64,000 nt of DNA from Mikania micrantha. Its lineage: Eukaryota; Streptophyta; Magnoliopsida; Asterales; Asteraceae. A program made the translations under genes and the position numbers. Under the pieces are notes generated by a model. That model searched no databases. It was given only the letters and a program-made list of their open reading frames with translations, and was not told the origin of the DNA. Every line of letters begins with the position of its first letter. Position 1 is the first letter of the stretch. This document shows positions 42,312 to 54,100 of the stretch, one piece after another. The stretch covers positions 94,666,545 to 94,730,544 of the forward strand of contig CM018696.1 in the NCBI GenBank assembly GCA_009363875.1. The letters are read 5' to 3'.

Positions 42312-45196
42312 ATGTCATGGGAGCTGCGTGGATCTCTTGAACATGATGATTTCTATCGTAATCTCAACTGTAAGTTGCATGCTTCATGAATCGAAAATTT
42401 TTTCTGCATCTGATTTAGGGTTTCTTATAAAACCATATGGTTTGATGAATTTTTTGTTAATTTGTAGTTCTACCTGATGAAATTTCATGGTTTACTATTC
42501 AAATGTTTCATGGAGGCCATTTTGTGAATTCTCCAACCAAATGAAGAGGTTTTGCTCTATCATTTTAAGATACCAGGAATGGATTTGGATACAAGTCTTA
42601 GACCTGTTTTGAATGAAGATGATATTAATCAAATATGCAAGTATGCAGAAGATGAAAAAGTGATTGATATTTAGTGGAGCACGGGACTACAAGTTTGACA
42701 TCTCAGCAGGTAACCATTGATGATATTGGCCCCCCTGCATCACAAGAAGTCCCATCACAGGAATGTATTTTAGTCCCTAATAATAATCTATTTCATGAGG
42801 AAGATGAAGTAGATATATGATGATGATAAAAACTCAACTTTTGATGAAAGTTCTGATGATGATGACTCTGATGATGAAGACTGCAATGAAAAAGATCTTC
42901 AACAAGAAGATGATAGTGATAAATATAAAATTGATGAAGAGGAAGAGGATGATTCATTTTTTGTAGATGAATCAATTTATGTTGATGATGTTGAAGTTGA
43001 CATGGCTGAGTACAGGTCTATTGTTCATGCTGAAGATAATGGAGATGTACAGGATGATGAAGAGGAAGATAGTGAGATGGATTAGTATTGTGATGATGAG
43101 TGTTTTGATAGTTTAAGTGTAGGTGATGAATCTGCTCCAATCAGATATGCATTGAATAAACAAAATAAGAAGAAAAGGAGAAACTCTACAGAGGGTATTC
43201 AATGCCCTTTCTATGTGGGCCAAGCAGTACTACATAAAGATGATTTGAAAAATGTAGTCAAAAGATATGTTGTTGAAACAAGGAGACAATTACACATTAC
43301 AAAAAACGGAAAAATTAGATTTAGAGTTGTATGTATAGGTAAAAATCTCAATTATAAGGATGGGACCCACAAAGTGGAATCTCATAAAGTGGTTGGGTCT
43401 TCAATAAATAAGCAACACGGTAAAAAAGAAAACATCACATGCCCTTGGGTTTTGCATTGCTCCAGATCTAAACCAGATGATTTTTTTGTGGTCAAAACTT
43501 TAGTTGACCATCATGAGTGTTTACAAACAAGAGATGTTGATCTTTACAATATTAGTTTCATAGCCAGAGAGATTGAGCCAATCATTTGCTCCAATCCGAC
43601 CATACCACTTAAAGCGTTACAGGATCAGATTCAGAAAAAACACCAGAAACATATCCTTGAACCAGATCTTCAGAGCAAAAATGAAAGAAGTCAAGAAATT
43701 AGAAGGTGATTTCTTTGATCAGTATACAATGTTGAGGGACTATTGTGATGAGTTGCAAAGGTCAAATCCAGGGACTACTATAAAGTTGGAAGTTGAAAGG
43801 GAGTTTAATCCCACAAGTGTGACAAGGCAATTCAAAAGAATTTACATATGTTTATCTCCTTTGAAGGAAAAATTTAGAAAATGTGGCAGAGATATCCTTG
43901 GTTTAGATGGATGTTTCATGAAGGGTCCTTATCCAGGACAAATTCTAACAGCAGTTGGAGTAAATGCAAATAATGGAATTTATCCAGTTGCATATGATCT
44001 TGTGGAAGCTGAATACTTACAATCATGGACTTGGTTCTTGCAGATTCTTGGAGATGACCTTGGTATTTCAGCAAACTCAAACTTTACTTTCATTACAGAC
44101 AGGCAAAAGGGCCTATTGCCAGCCATTGCAAATGCTTTTCCTACTGCAACACATAGGCATTGTTTGAGACATATTCATGAGAATATAAAAATAAAGTGGA
44201 GAGGTCAACTCTTAATAAACCTATTGTGGAAGGTTGCTTGTGCCACTACAGTCCCTCAGTTTCAAAAAGTAATGGAAGCTATCAAGAAGCAAAATTCCAC
44301 CCTGCATACATGGTTGTCAAAGATTCCACCAAAATCTTGGTCAAAAGCACACTTTAGTGGTATGGCTCTAATGTTTATAATAACTTTTAAACATTTATGA
44401 AAATATTTTGACATCATTCTTAATTTTAGGAAAACCGAAATGTGATGTGTTGTTAAACAACTGGTGTGAAGTTTTCAGCAGACAAATAGTTGTTGGCAGA
44501 GCTAAGCCCATAATCACATGTCTTGAATTCATTAAAGAGTATTTGATGAAATGGATTGTGGCTGTGCATAATAAGATATCCAAGTCTCAGGGTCCATTGA
44601 CACCATCAGTTACAAAACAATTTGCATCAATCAAATTCGAAGCTTCTCAATACTCCGTGATTATGGCAGGTGGAAACAAGTACCAGGTATGTCATAACCC
44701 ATAAACCACATGTTTATATTTAATCACAAGAAGTGTATTTACACATCTTATGTAGGCAAGTGGACCCTGGCAAGATCAATGTGTAGTGGACATGAACAAG
44801 AAAACATGCAGTTGCAAAAGATGGGAGTTAACATATATTCCTTGCAAGCATGCTATGGCAGTGATATGGAACATGGCGGTTAATGGAATTGAAGTTGGTC
44901 AGGTGGAACAATGGGTAGATGAGATATTCACAGTGGCTAGATGGAAGGAAGTGTATATGCATATCATTGAACCAATCAATGGCGTAAACTTGTGGAATCC
45001 TTCCTGCTGTCCTACCAAGCTAGCACCTCTAAATCATAAAACTCAAATTGGTAGACCTAAGAAGAAAAGAAGAATGTCCCAGGAGGAGCTCATTTCTAGC
45101 ATAGAAAAGAATGGAAAGTTGACCAGGATGGGTCATCTTAAGCATTGTGGAAAATGCAAGAAGGCAGGGCACAATGCTAGGACTTGCAATGGATAG
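42312..45196 (+). pseudogene. MULE transposase gene (PB1-like, MuDR DNA-binding, MULE, SWIM), degenerate
   Basis: The enzyme cuts and joins MULE ends. Parts in order: an exon from ATG 42312 to 42369 (donor GTAAGT), then from 42468 a PB1-like N-terminus (FTIQMFHGGHFV, then out of frame YHFKIPGMDLDTSLRPVL), an Asp/Glu-rich stretch (42800-43080), the MuDR-type DNA-binding region (about 43190-43560, with CPWVLHCSRSK and VDHHECLQTR), the catalytic domain (GLDGCFMKGPYPG, FITDRQKGLLPA, HRHCLRHIHENIK), a SWIM zinc finger (CSCKRWELTYIPCKHAM) and a C-terminal CCHC knuckle (CGKCKKAGHNARTC). Two GT-AG introns fit exactly: 44360-44429 and 44687-44755. Damage: a missing piece in PB1, TAG codons near 42674 and at 43083, and a frameshift at about 43650. 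Catalytic aspartates in both visible motifs remain. Confidence 0.92.
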
Positions 45197-45588
45197 CTTA
45201 TTTGTAGCTTGTGTAATTTGTGTTTCAATTCTGGACATGTAATTTGTCTTAATTTGTGTTTCAATGTTTAGAACAATGTCTGTATAACAATGGCTAGCAC
45301 GTTGTGTTATTTGTTTCAATGTTTAGAACAAAGTTTAAAATAAACTTACTTTTAAACCATAACTATATAACAAACCATTGTTCAACACAAAACTTCCATT
45401 GAAAACCATTATCTAAATATCATTAGGGTTCATAATTTACATGCTTAATGTTTGAATTAGAAAATCAAATATACCAACAAAATAGCATCATACGTTTTGA
45501 TCAACCATTAACCTACTACTTTGTAACCTACTTAGATTGTTTGCAATCAAAATACATCTCCAACCAAAACAAACTTCAACTAAAAAAA
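45197..45588. other. Intergenic space between the two convergent MULE genes
   Basis: AT-rich, with two copies of TTTCAATGTTTAGAACAA (about 45260 and 45314) that may be 3'-end sequence of the transposase transcript. Confidence 0.55.
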
Positions 45589-46111
45589 CTAAATCCAACT
45601 CCAAACTATGAAACCCCAGCTTCCAATCAACAACCATTTGAGCTTCCTGATGGTCCTCTCCTGTTGAGCAGCTTGTTCCCTCTCCCTTTCCATGAATTCA
45701 CCAAACCAATGATCAAGAAGGATGCACGATCAGGCACAGGGGGTCAACCCAATGCACAAGTCCACACCTTCCATCCTATACATCAAACATTTCAAAACAA
45801 ACAGAGCATTAAACTTTTATCATAAGAAAATCAACGTTCGTTGAACAAAAACATCAAAGTTTGCTGAACAACATCATCGTTTTGATGTCTCCTGAACATC
45901 AAAGTTTTTCAATCAAAGTTTGCTGAACAACATCATCGTTTGTTGAACAACAACATCAAGATCAAGAGCATGAAGAACAAGATTACGAAGAAAAACTTAC
46001 ACAACAGAAGAAGCGCCGGCCAGGATTCTGTTGGGTCCATGATGTCTTGATCGTAGTTGAGGCACCACAGTTGCGAAGGACCAAATATGTGTTAGATGAT
46101 AACGAACTCAT
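45589..46111 (-). pseudogene. GRF-type zinc-finger gene of the MULE, degenerate
   Basis: Exon 1 runs from ATG 46111 down to 46001 and encodes 37 residues ending in a GRF zinc-finger signature: NCGASTTIKTSWTQQNPGRR followed by FFCC, where the family pattern is C.CG...TSWT..NPGRRF..C. The donor GTAAGT follows. A second exon begins after TGGAAG at 45767 with CGLVHWVDP, the typical continuation of plant GRF proteins. One frameshift later the sequence encodes a charged helix (FMEREREQAAQQERTIRKLK) and a hydrophobic C-terminus (WLLIGSWGFIVWSWI), with stop TAG near 45589. GRF fingers bind single-stranded or structured nucleic acid. The first cysteine of the usual C-x-C pair is not obvious (RNCG), and the frameshift suggests decay. 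It starts 142 bp inside the right TIR and converges on the transposase. Confidence 0.82.
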
Positions 46112-46252
46112 CCTGCTGCGTCGATGAAGGAAAACCCTAAACACAAGGACGAGAACGGCGAAGATGATAAATTTGGGGACAATAGGGTTTATGTAACCCG
46201 ACTTTGTATGTGTCAAATGACCATATTGTCCCTCCTTGTGCGTCTCACGTGA

Positions 46253-46402
46253 TTAGTTAACAGATTCCGTCTTCAAATTTAGACGAAGGGACTACATTGG
46301 CAAAAAAGCTGAAACACAAGGACTAAAATGGCAACAAAAATTATTTAAGGACTAAATTGGCATTTTTGATATAAACACAGGGACCATTTTGACATTTAAC
46401 TC
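46253..46402. repeat. Right TIR of the MULE
   Basis: Reverse complement of the left TIR with scattered substitutions and short length changes. It is the likely promoter region of the GRF gene. Confidence 0.93.
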
Positions 46403-46411
46403 AATCCATTA

Positions 46412-46894
46412 TCTTCCTTCTTAGACTAAGAGGGTAGATTAGACTATACATATTTTATATCATATATGTATAGTACAAGATAGCAAAATAATATTATTGT
46501 AATTATATGATTAAGAAGGAAATCAATTTTGTGCATACTCTATTAGATATGCTATGTATATGAGAAATATGCTAATATATCTTATTTAATTTAATTATTA
46601 AATGATGGATTGTATTGGACTAGAAAATAAATAAATGACAAGTATATAAGCAAAAAATGAAAGTGGTGCAAATTATTTTGATTAGTTCTATGCATGTAAT
46701 TGGGAATTCAGATGACATCATATAAAAATCTGTTTCTATTTTAAGCAAAGGTGGTTACATGAATTTAAGAGACCCAGCATAACAAGGAAATTGTGATAAC
46801 AAACGCAATAAGAAAAATTATTATTTTATAGATAATGGAAATGGTCGCTATTTTAAGTGCCAAAATGTGATGAAAAGGTCTTAATTTGTTTGCA
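46412..46894 (+). promoter_or_regulatory. Upstream region of the CASPL2 gene
   Basis: 483 bp of AT-rich DNA between the MULE and the ATG at 46895. No unmistakable TATA box; ACAAGTATATAAGC near 46638 is a candidate. The MULE inserted close enough to have cut off any further upstream elements. Confidence 0.4.
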
Positions 46895-47783
46895 ATGAGT
46901 TGTTCGGGTGTTGGTGTAAGCCCTGGGAATGTCCTGGTGTATCATGGCAGTGACTTGAAAGTGGTTGATCAGAGGGTCAGGCTTGCCGAGCTCATATTGA
47001 GGACTGCCATATGTGGTTTGGCCCTTGTTGCTACGCTTCTCGTGGCTACTGATACTCAAGTCAAACAAATCCTTGCCATTCACAAAAGAGCCAAATTCAC
47101 AGACATGAAATCCCTAGTGTAAATAAGCTCTTGTGATATTCATTTCATTTTAGATTTTTATGCCTATGTTACTTAATAAAATAAAATAAAAATAAAATAT
47201 AGGTTTTTCATGGTAGCCAATGGGATAGTTGCAGCCTATTCACTGGTACAAATAGTGAGGTGTGTGGTGAGTGTGGTTCGAGGAAGCATGCTGTTCAACA
47301 AACCCTTGGCATGGATTATTTTCTCAGCTGATCAGGTATGCTTGCTCTCTCACTCTGTGTCTTTATAATAATATATACAGGAGTATGAATTTGATTCTAT
47401 GTATGTATGGATCATGTAAATTAGTAGTTACTGACAAAATTTCATAAGTGTTAAAAAAATAAATAAAGGACTAGGTTTAGAAGTATTATTATTGCTTATT
47501 AGAATTTAAGATAATACCTATGTATTATTATACATTTGTGTAGGCTATGGCTTATATGATCGTTGCTGCAGTAGGAACCACAGCTCAATCAGCAACATTT
47601 GCAAAAATTGGCGAAGCAGAAGTGGAATGGATGAAGGTATGTGATATGTATGGGAAGTTCTGCAATCAAGCTGGAGAAGGGATAGCAAGTTCAGTGTTTG
47701 CGTGTGCAAGCATGGTCATTGTCTCTGCTATATCTGCATTTAGTCTCTTTCGTTTGTATCATGGTAGAACCACATCTTGGTAA
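46895..47783 (+). CDS. CASPL2: CASP-like membrane protein, CASPL2 group (3 exons, 198 aa)
   Basis: CASP-like proteins are four-helix plasma-membrane proteins related to the Casparian strip scaffold CASPs; most CASPL functions are unknown. Exons: 46895-47118 (donor GTAAAT), 47203-47335 (after ATATAG, donor GTATGC) and 47544-47783 (after GTGTAG), stop TAA. Phases agree and the total is 597 nt. The protein reads VYHGSDLKVVDQRVRLAELI near the N-terminus. Helix 1 is at about residues 30-52 with the conserved Arg36, helix 2 at about 75-97 (FFMVANGIVAAYSLVQIVRC), and the loop ends in SADQ before helix 3 at about 119-140. A Cys-containing loop (VCDMYGKFCNQAGEG) follows, then helix 4 at about 165-188. 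Length and order match the family. Start chosen at the first ATG in frame. It is intact and converges with the coiled-coil gene 400 bp downstream. Confidence 0.95.
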
Positions 47784-48183
47784 ACTCAAATGCTTATGCC
47801 AGCATAGCCTTTAGGATAATGATTATGATGTGTGTATGTTGTTTTTTGACTGAAATAAATATCAATGACAAGTAAACAGCAGATGAAGGTGCTAATGTTT
47901 GTATTTAATATAAGATAATAATGTCACCTAACTGGGCAAAAAATTAATATCCAGCGTACAAATGTGGAAAAGGAAGAAACTATCTGATTCTTCACTTTTT
48001 CATTTTACATATACATAAAAAGTACTTTAGTAATATTTTGCAAGGCAAATTTTAGTATTGTGCCATTCCAGAAGAAGACATGATACACAAGTTTGTTTCT
48101 TTTTAAAAGAACAAGGCATGAGTTTTCAAATTCAGAAGGCAATTTGGCATGCCTGGACTCTAACAGTGAAGAATATTCTGCTG
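47784..48183. other. Shared 3' space of two convergent genes
   Basis: 400 bp between the CASPL2 stop and the stop codon of the minus-strand coiled-coil gene. TGAAATAAATATC near 47851 could serve CASPL2 polyadenylation. The two 3' UTRs may overlap. Confidence 0.5.
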
Positions 48184-51100
48184 CTAGCCATGTATACATG
48201 TGTATTTGTTGTTTTCATCTGATCCACGACCAAGAATCTTGCCAGAGTTAACATAGTGTTTATCAGTTGAACTTTTTGATAGCTTTCTGCCTTGAGCACC
48301 AAACCCTATCTCATTACGCCTAGACCTTGTGATATTATTGCATGATGATGAATGCTCCTGTATACTAGAATTTCAGAAGGATAATGCAGAAAAAGAAAAA
48401 CAGTCCTTGTTTAAGCTGCTTACCTTAGACCTAGACTTGGAGTTGGCATAAGGTGTTAAACAAGGATTTAAATCATTTAAGAACATGTCATCAGGACTGC
48501 CAGGCGTGGTGTGATCCGAAGGGCTAAACTCCTGAATCATATATATTATAAGTATGGTATCTGTAAATTACAATTACTTTTCAAATGATTGCTTACCACA
48601 GAATTGGTTGCTTCTTCTTGCTTATGAGTTGGTGTTCTTGGAGAGCTCACAAGATCTTCATAGCACCCCATGACTGAATATTTGTCGGCTTTCACCTATC
48701 ACCAGCACAAATTTAAAAGTCAAGTTAGGACATGTAAAACCCAGTTGAAACTCCTTTCATGGCATTACAGATGGTGAATATGAGTAGTTACCAACCTCTG
48801 CTAAATCCTGAGCAAGGTAGAGAAGTTGACTAGTGAGAGAAGTAACCTGCCTCTGTAGAGTAGGGATGATTTGTTTTGCCTGTTTTAGTTCTTCAGAAAC
48901 GTCTTCTTGCTTTTCTTGATCAGGGAACAAAATCGCACTCTTCAACGCTTTTATCTCTTCCCTTTGTTTCAGACACAGATCTTTCAGCTTATCAACCTGC
49001 AGGCCGATATCATCGAATTATCATTGCACTACAGAAAACAAACCACTCATTAAAGAATCATATATATTGAGACTAAATAATGCCTCGAGTGATATCTCCC
49101 ATTTCAACAAGTCCACAAAACTCCTCACTCTGTCTAGTATTCTCCCTCTTCAATGACAAGTCAAGATACCAAAAAGGCAACATACATTCTCATCTAAATA
49201 CCCACACCCTTATTGTTCTGTATGCACCTTCTATTTGGCTATCCTCAGCTCAGTTCAATAAAGAATCAAATGTGTTTCTTGCTAAAAAACCAGAATTGAA
49301 CAAGCTTAGATTAGAGCATCAAGGATAGATAGCAGCCATACCTTGATCCACGGCAAGCCAACATGACTTAAAGATTTGCTTCAAGGAAATATGGCAATAG
49401 AATTTACAAACTAAAGTACAAGAGAAAAGGAAACACTTGAGCCTATTTTAGTAGCAAAAGGCTACAGCCAGTCTTAAAAGATACCTTTGGAGGCGATACT
49501 ACATAATTCCTAACGTTTGCCATTTAGATTCTTAGTTTCACATGTTTCAAACGATAACGGTTAACCGGGACTCCTTCGGAGCAGCCTCTCTATCCCAACT
49601 GGGATAGGGGTAAGGTTTGTATCCATCCTTTCCCGGGACGCTACTGAAAAGAGGGAATTTGTTGGGGTAAGTTTGTTATTCTTAGTAGCCTGGCAAATAA
49701 AGCTTCACACTAATAATATTGCCATTTCTAGTCATTATGTAATTAAAATTTATTATTTTTATAACTTCATACCTAGAGAATAAACCGTTTGGCACAAAAA
49801 CAATTAAATGACTTGGTGTATGTTATGGATGAAGACATGGAGCACATTCGATGGAGATGGTGGAATGGAAGCAGAAGCAAGAATGAAGATGTCGCCCTAC
49901 GGTTTTAAGTAATTTTAACCTAAATCTTATTAATAAGTTACACATTTTAACCTTTGTTTTTATTTTTTTAAATTTAACCTAAAACTTTTTTATTTAGTTA
50001 CACATTTTGTTCTTCAAATTTTTGTTTTTTTTCCGATTTTAACTTAAAACATTTTTGATATGTTTATTTGTTTTTTCTTATTTTTTTTGAACTACGGTTA
50101 AAATGTCTTGTCGTGCTACCTTCAATAATCCTGGCGATTGATAGCTAAGATCGATTCATCGATCTCCGACCTTGAGACACGTGTGCCCCCAGATGCGATG
50201 AAACCGGATGGAATCCATAAACCCTCGCCCCCCATTAGGTTCGAACCTGGGATTAAAGCCCTGATTATTTCCTTCACCTGGATATTCATTAAATTGCACC
50301 CAACAAGGTTAGAACCCAAGACCTCCACTTTGGGAGGGTGAGCTTTTACCAGTTGAGGTAATTCTCCGAATTGTTTTTTCTTATTAATTAAGCCTTATGC
50401 TTCCTTAATTTGTGCATACAGCTTTTGATCATGTACTAGAGTTTATTTATAGATTAAATACCACACATATTTCAATTGTTTTTTTATAATCACATTAACA
50501 AAACTCTGTCACCAAAGGAGCTTTGTCTAAGCAGTACCCCTTGGCTTTCCAAATAAAAGGTCATGAGTTCAAATTCCTCCCAAGGCAAAATAGGGATCTT
50601 TGAGAGATCAGGGTTTTTCGGTGCTGTTTCCTCCTGGGGTGGTGGTGGGGTCTCAACGGAGGTCATGGTAAATACACCTTGATGACGTGGCCTGAAAATC
50701 AGTGTTTCACACGTTGAGATCAAATGCCGTCCAAAAAAACAAATCTCTATGTCATCATCCTAAATTGAGCTCAACAATGTCAATGTACTTTCTCTTTTTG
50801 CAGTAAAAATGAGTTAGTGTTTCAGGTTTTGTGTGTGTGTATTATGGCTTGAATTAGAATGAGAGCTTTTTCTCTTTTCCTTGGCTTGTTATACGCTTTA
50901 GTGGGTCCCTCACACCTGTTTGTTGAAGAAAATGAGAGTCGTCCATTGCTTTGGGCCCCACAATAACCGTTTCATTATTTATTCCGTCATTTTCTTTAAG
51001 TGTAAATTTATATTTATAGTTGTATATGTATGCGGATGTATTTTTCCGGACATATGTCAAAGTTATAAATGCAATGTCTTTTCAAACGTAATGACAAAAT

Positions 51101-54100
51101 CCTATTGATATTATGAAGATACTGGTCCAACTTTTTTGGTTCTATAAATAGGGTGTTAGTCTTTTTCTATATTCACTCCCTTTTTTCTTCTTTCTCTCTT
51201 TTATTTCATTATCTTTCCCTTTTCCTTTCTTCTTACACTTATAGGTTTCTTATCACATGTCATGGTTTGAGCTCTCTTTTCTTTTAAGCTTCTACATGCC
51301 AAATTCCTTTCTCCTATAATTGTAATTGAAGGGTTGTATTTTACCATGTCGTTACTTCTTCCTCGTTACCTATGAGGGTTTATTATTACATGTCAAAGGC
51401 TGCTGATCCACAGTGGCAATGGAAGGTCGATGTGAGGTGAACTCCTGACGCCCCACCCCCAATGCTTCTCTTGAGGGTTTTGTGGCTTGAGGGTTTGTTA
51501 TCACATGTCACTTCCATTTGCACAATTGCACCAATGAAGACATAAGGTAGGCTGAGCATTGCTCCTTACCCCAACTGGGTTCCTCTGGACTTCTCAAGGC
51601 CTGTTCGTCTTTAGTCTCTATATGGACAACATTCGACCTACTTATGAGGTCACTATGATATTGTTTCTATCTGAGGCACACTTATTAAGTCTTCATCCTG
51701 AGGATGTTTCTTCGTTCAAATGTCTTATTGTATTTCGTTACTCTGTTTAGGGTTTAGGGTTTATTTTGGAGATTGTTAATGTGTTTTTTTGAGAATCTTC
51801 ACTTCAATGTGTCTATATCTTTTATTAATAAACAATCCTTTTTTACAATTTAACTTGTTGGAAAGTTTACCTGTAGTGGTGCTTTTTACGAGTACCCTTT
51901 ATGATGTTTCTTGTGGAATTATGCTTTGAAAGGACAAAAGATCCTTCCAAATGTTGACAAATTGCCCGGGTATTTTAGGCATAATCTTCCCCGCATTTTA
52001 GTCAGAGATAAGATGAAAGGGTTTAAGTTCACATATTTAAAAATCCCTGAATACATATTTATATATTTAAGTGTACACAAGCAATATCGCCCCCTATGGA
52101 TTTCCCAAATATTTCTTGTCCACAAAGGATTTGAATACCTATATATAATTTTCATGCTTTCTTGAAAGCAAAGTAAATTAAGAGATCACTAAAAAACCGT
52201 ATGCGCGGCTTGGTGCTTGCGGACCTGTTTTATGCGTAATTTACACATGGGCTAATGTTTGGAGACCTTTTCAGGGTCTTCTGCGCGTTTCGCGCACGGT
52301 TAATGTCCTCGTTTCAGGCGCGGGTTAATGTTTGGAGACCTTTTGAAGGTCTTCCACGCGTTTCGCGCGCCGGTTAATGTTTGAAGAACTTTTGAGGGTG
52401 TTCCACGCGTTTCGCACAAGGGTTAATATTTGAAGACCTTTCAAGGGTCTTCCGTGCGTGTTAATGTTTGGAGACCTTTTGAGTGTCTTCCGCAAGTTTT
52501 GCGTACGCGTTAATCGTTTGAAGACCTTTTTAAGGGTCTTCCACGCATTCTATGCGCAAGTTAATATTTGGAGACCTTTTGAGGGTCGTTTGCGCGTTTT
52601 ATACATGAGTTAATATTAGGGAACCTTTTAAGTGTCCTCTGCATGTTTCGCGCGATTTTAAAGGTCTTCCCTCGCATTCTATGCGAAGGTTAATACTCGG
52701 AGACCTTTTGAGGGCTGTGTGTGCATACATTACTTTTTACTAAAATTAATATGCCCACCTTCAAATGCATGCAATTGATTATTAGCCAAAAGGTATGTTA
52801 TTCATAAAACATTGCATTGATCTTACCTGAGCTATCACTATATTTTTACATGTAACACTTTTTTAATTGAGCTCCATTTCACGTTCTTGGCACCTTACTT
52901 CCATCCATTAGGGTCAAACTGTAAGCCCCATTTCCCAAAACTTCATCACACGTAGTATACTTTTTTGAACGTGATGGGATGCACCTTCTTGTTGAAATAC
53001 TTTTCCACCAGTCTATTATATCTTTCCTCCCCAATTGTTGCTCGCTTTCTTCTTTCCTCAAGGACCTCTAGATTCCTTTGCAATTCCTTGTTGTTATATA
53101 TCAGACGAACAGTTGCTACTCTTCGTGATGGTGCCCCTATCTCCGTGGGAATCATTGCCTCCGACTCATTGGTAAGGCAAAAAGAGGTTTCCCCATTGCT
53201 ATTCTTATGCATTGTTCTGTGTGCCCGTAAAACACTAGGTAACTCTTCCACCCATGAAGCTCATGCTTCCTCCAACCGAGCTTTCAACCCTTCACCAAGC
53301 TTCTGTTAATTCTTTCCACCTTACCATTACTCTGTGGGTGCGCCACCGAACTAAAAGTCTGTTTTATTTTCATTTCCTCACACTGTTGCTAGAAATTCTT
53401 GTCCACGAATTGTGTCCCGTTGTCGCTGACCAGGTATAAAGGCAACCCGAAACAGCAAACAACTTGTTACCATACAAACTTCTTGACTTGATTGGCAGTG
53501 ATTGTTGATAAAGGTTTTGCTTCGACCCACTTGGTGAAGTAATCCACTGCAACTACTAAAAACCTCACATTACCCGACCCTAGCAAATATTTACTTAACA
53601 GGATCTTCAAAACTGGAAGCCAATTTAGTTAAAGCATCTACCTTTTTATTCTGACTTCGTGAAACACGCATGACCGTATAATCCTCGAACCTTCATTTGT
53701 TCTTCTTTAACCTCATAGATCTCATTTATCTAATGTGCCACCAACAGCGAGTTTACATGCGCCACTACTAATCTGACGTTCTCTTGGAAAACCAACTGCA
53801 ACCCTGCTATTAAGGCTTCATACTCTGCTTCGTTATTTGAGGCTTTAAATTTTAACTTTAACGGAATTAACGCCCTTGCTTTTTCTTTTCCCTGAAGGTT
53901 TACAACAATAACCCCCACCCTTGCACTTTCTACACATGAAGCTCCATCAGTGTATATCTCCCAAATTTCTTACACCATTACACTTTATACATGCCTAGCA
54001 GCCAAGAAGCCTAGAGCTGTTCTGCCCAAAATCACATTGTGCCTTGTTTCCGACTTGATAACTAGAAACGTTAAATTGATCGTGGGTTGTTTTCTTCCAT

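Larger units (their letters stand above)
42008..46402 (+). mobile_element. Two-gene Mutator-like element (MULE), 4.4 kb
   Basis: Terminal inverted repeats of about 150 bp lie at 42008-42157 and 46253-46402 (GAGTTAAATGCCAAAATGG at the left, reverse-complemented GAGTTAAATGTCAAAATGG at the right), roughly 90 percent alike by eye. AATCCATTA flanks both ends (41999-42007 and 46403-46411), a perfect 9-bp target duplication. Inside are a mudrA-like transposase gene reading right and a GRF zinc-finger gene reading left, each starting about 150 bp inside its TIR and converging. Both genes carry disabling changes, so this copy is probably not autonomous. Confidence 0.96.

Noticed and set aside
42793..42975. 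His/Ser-rich minus-strand frame
   Set aside because: It is the complement of the Asp/Glu-rich linker of the MULE transposase.
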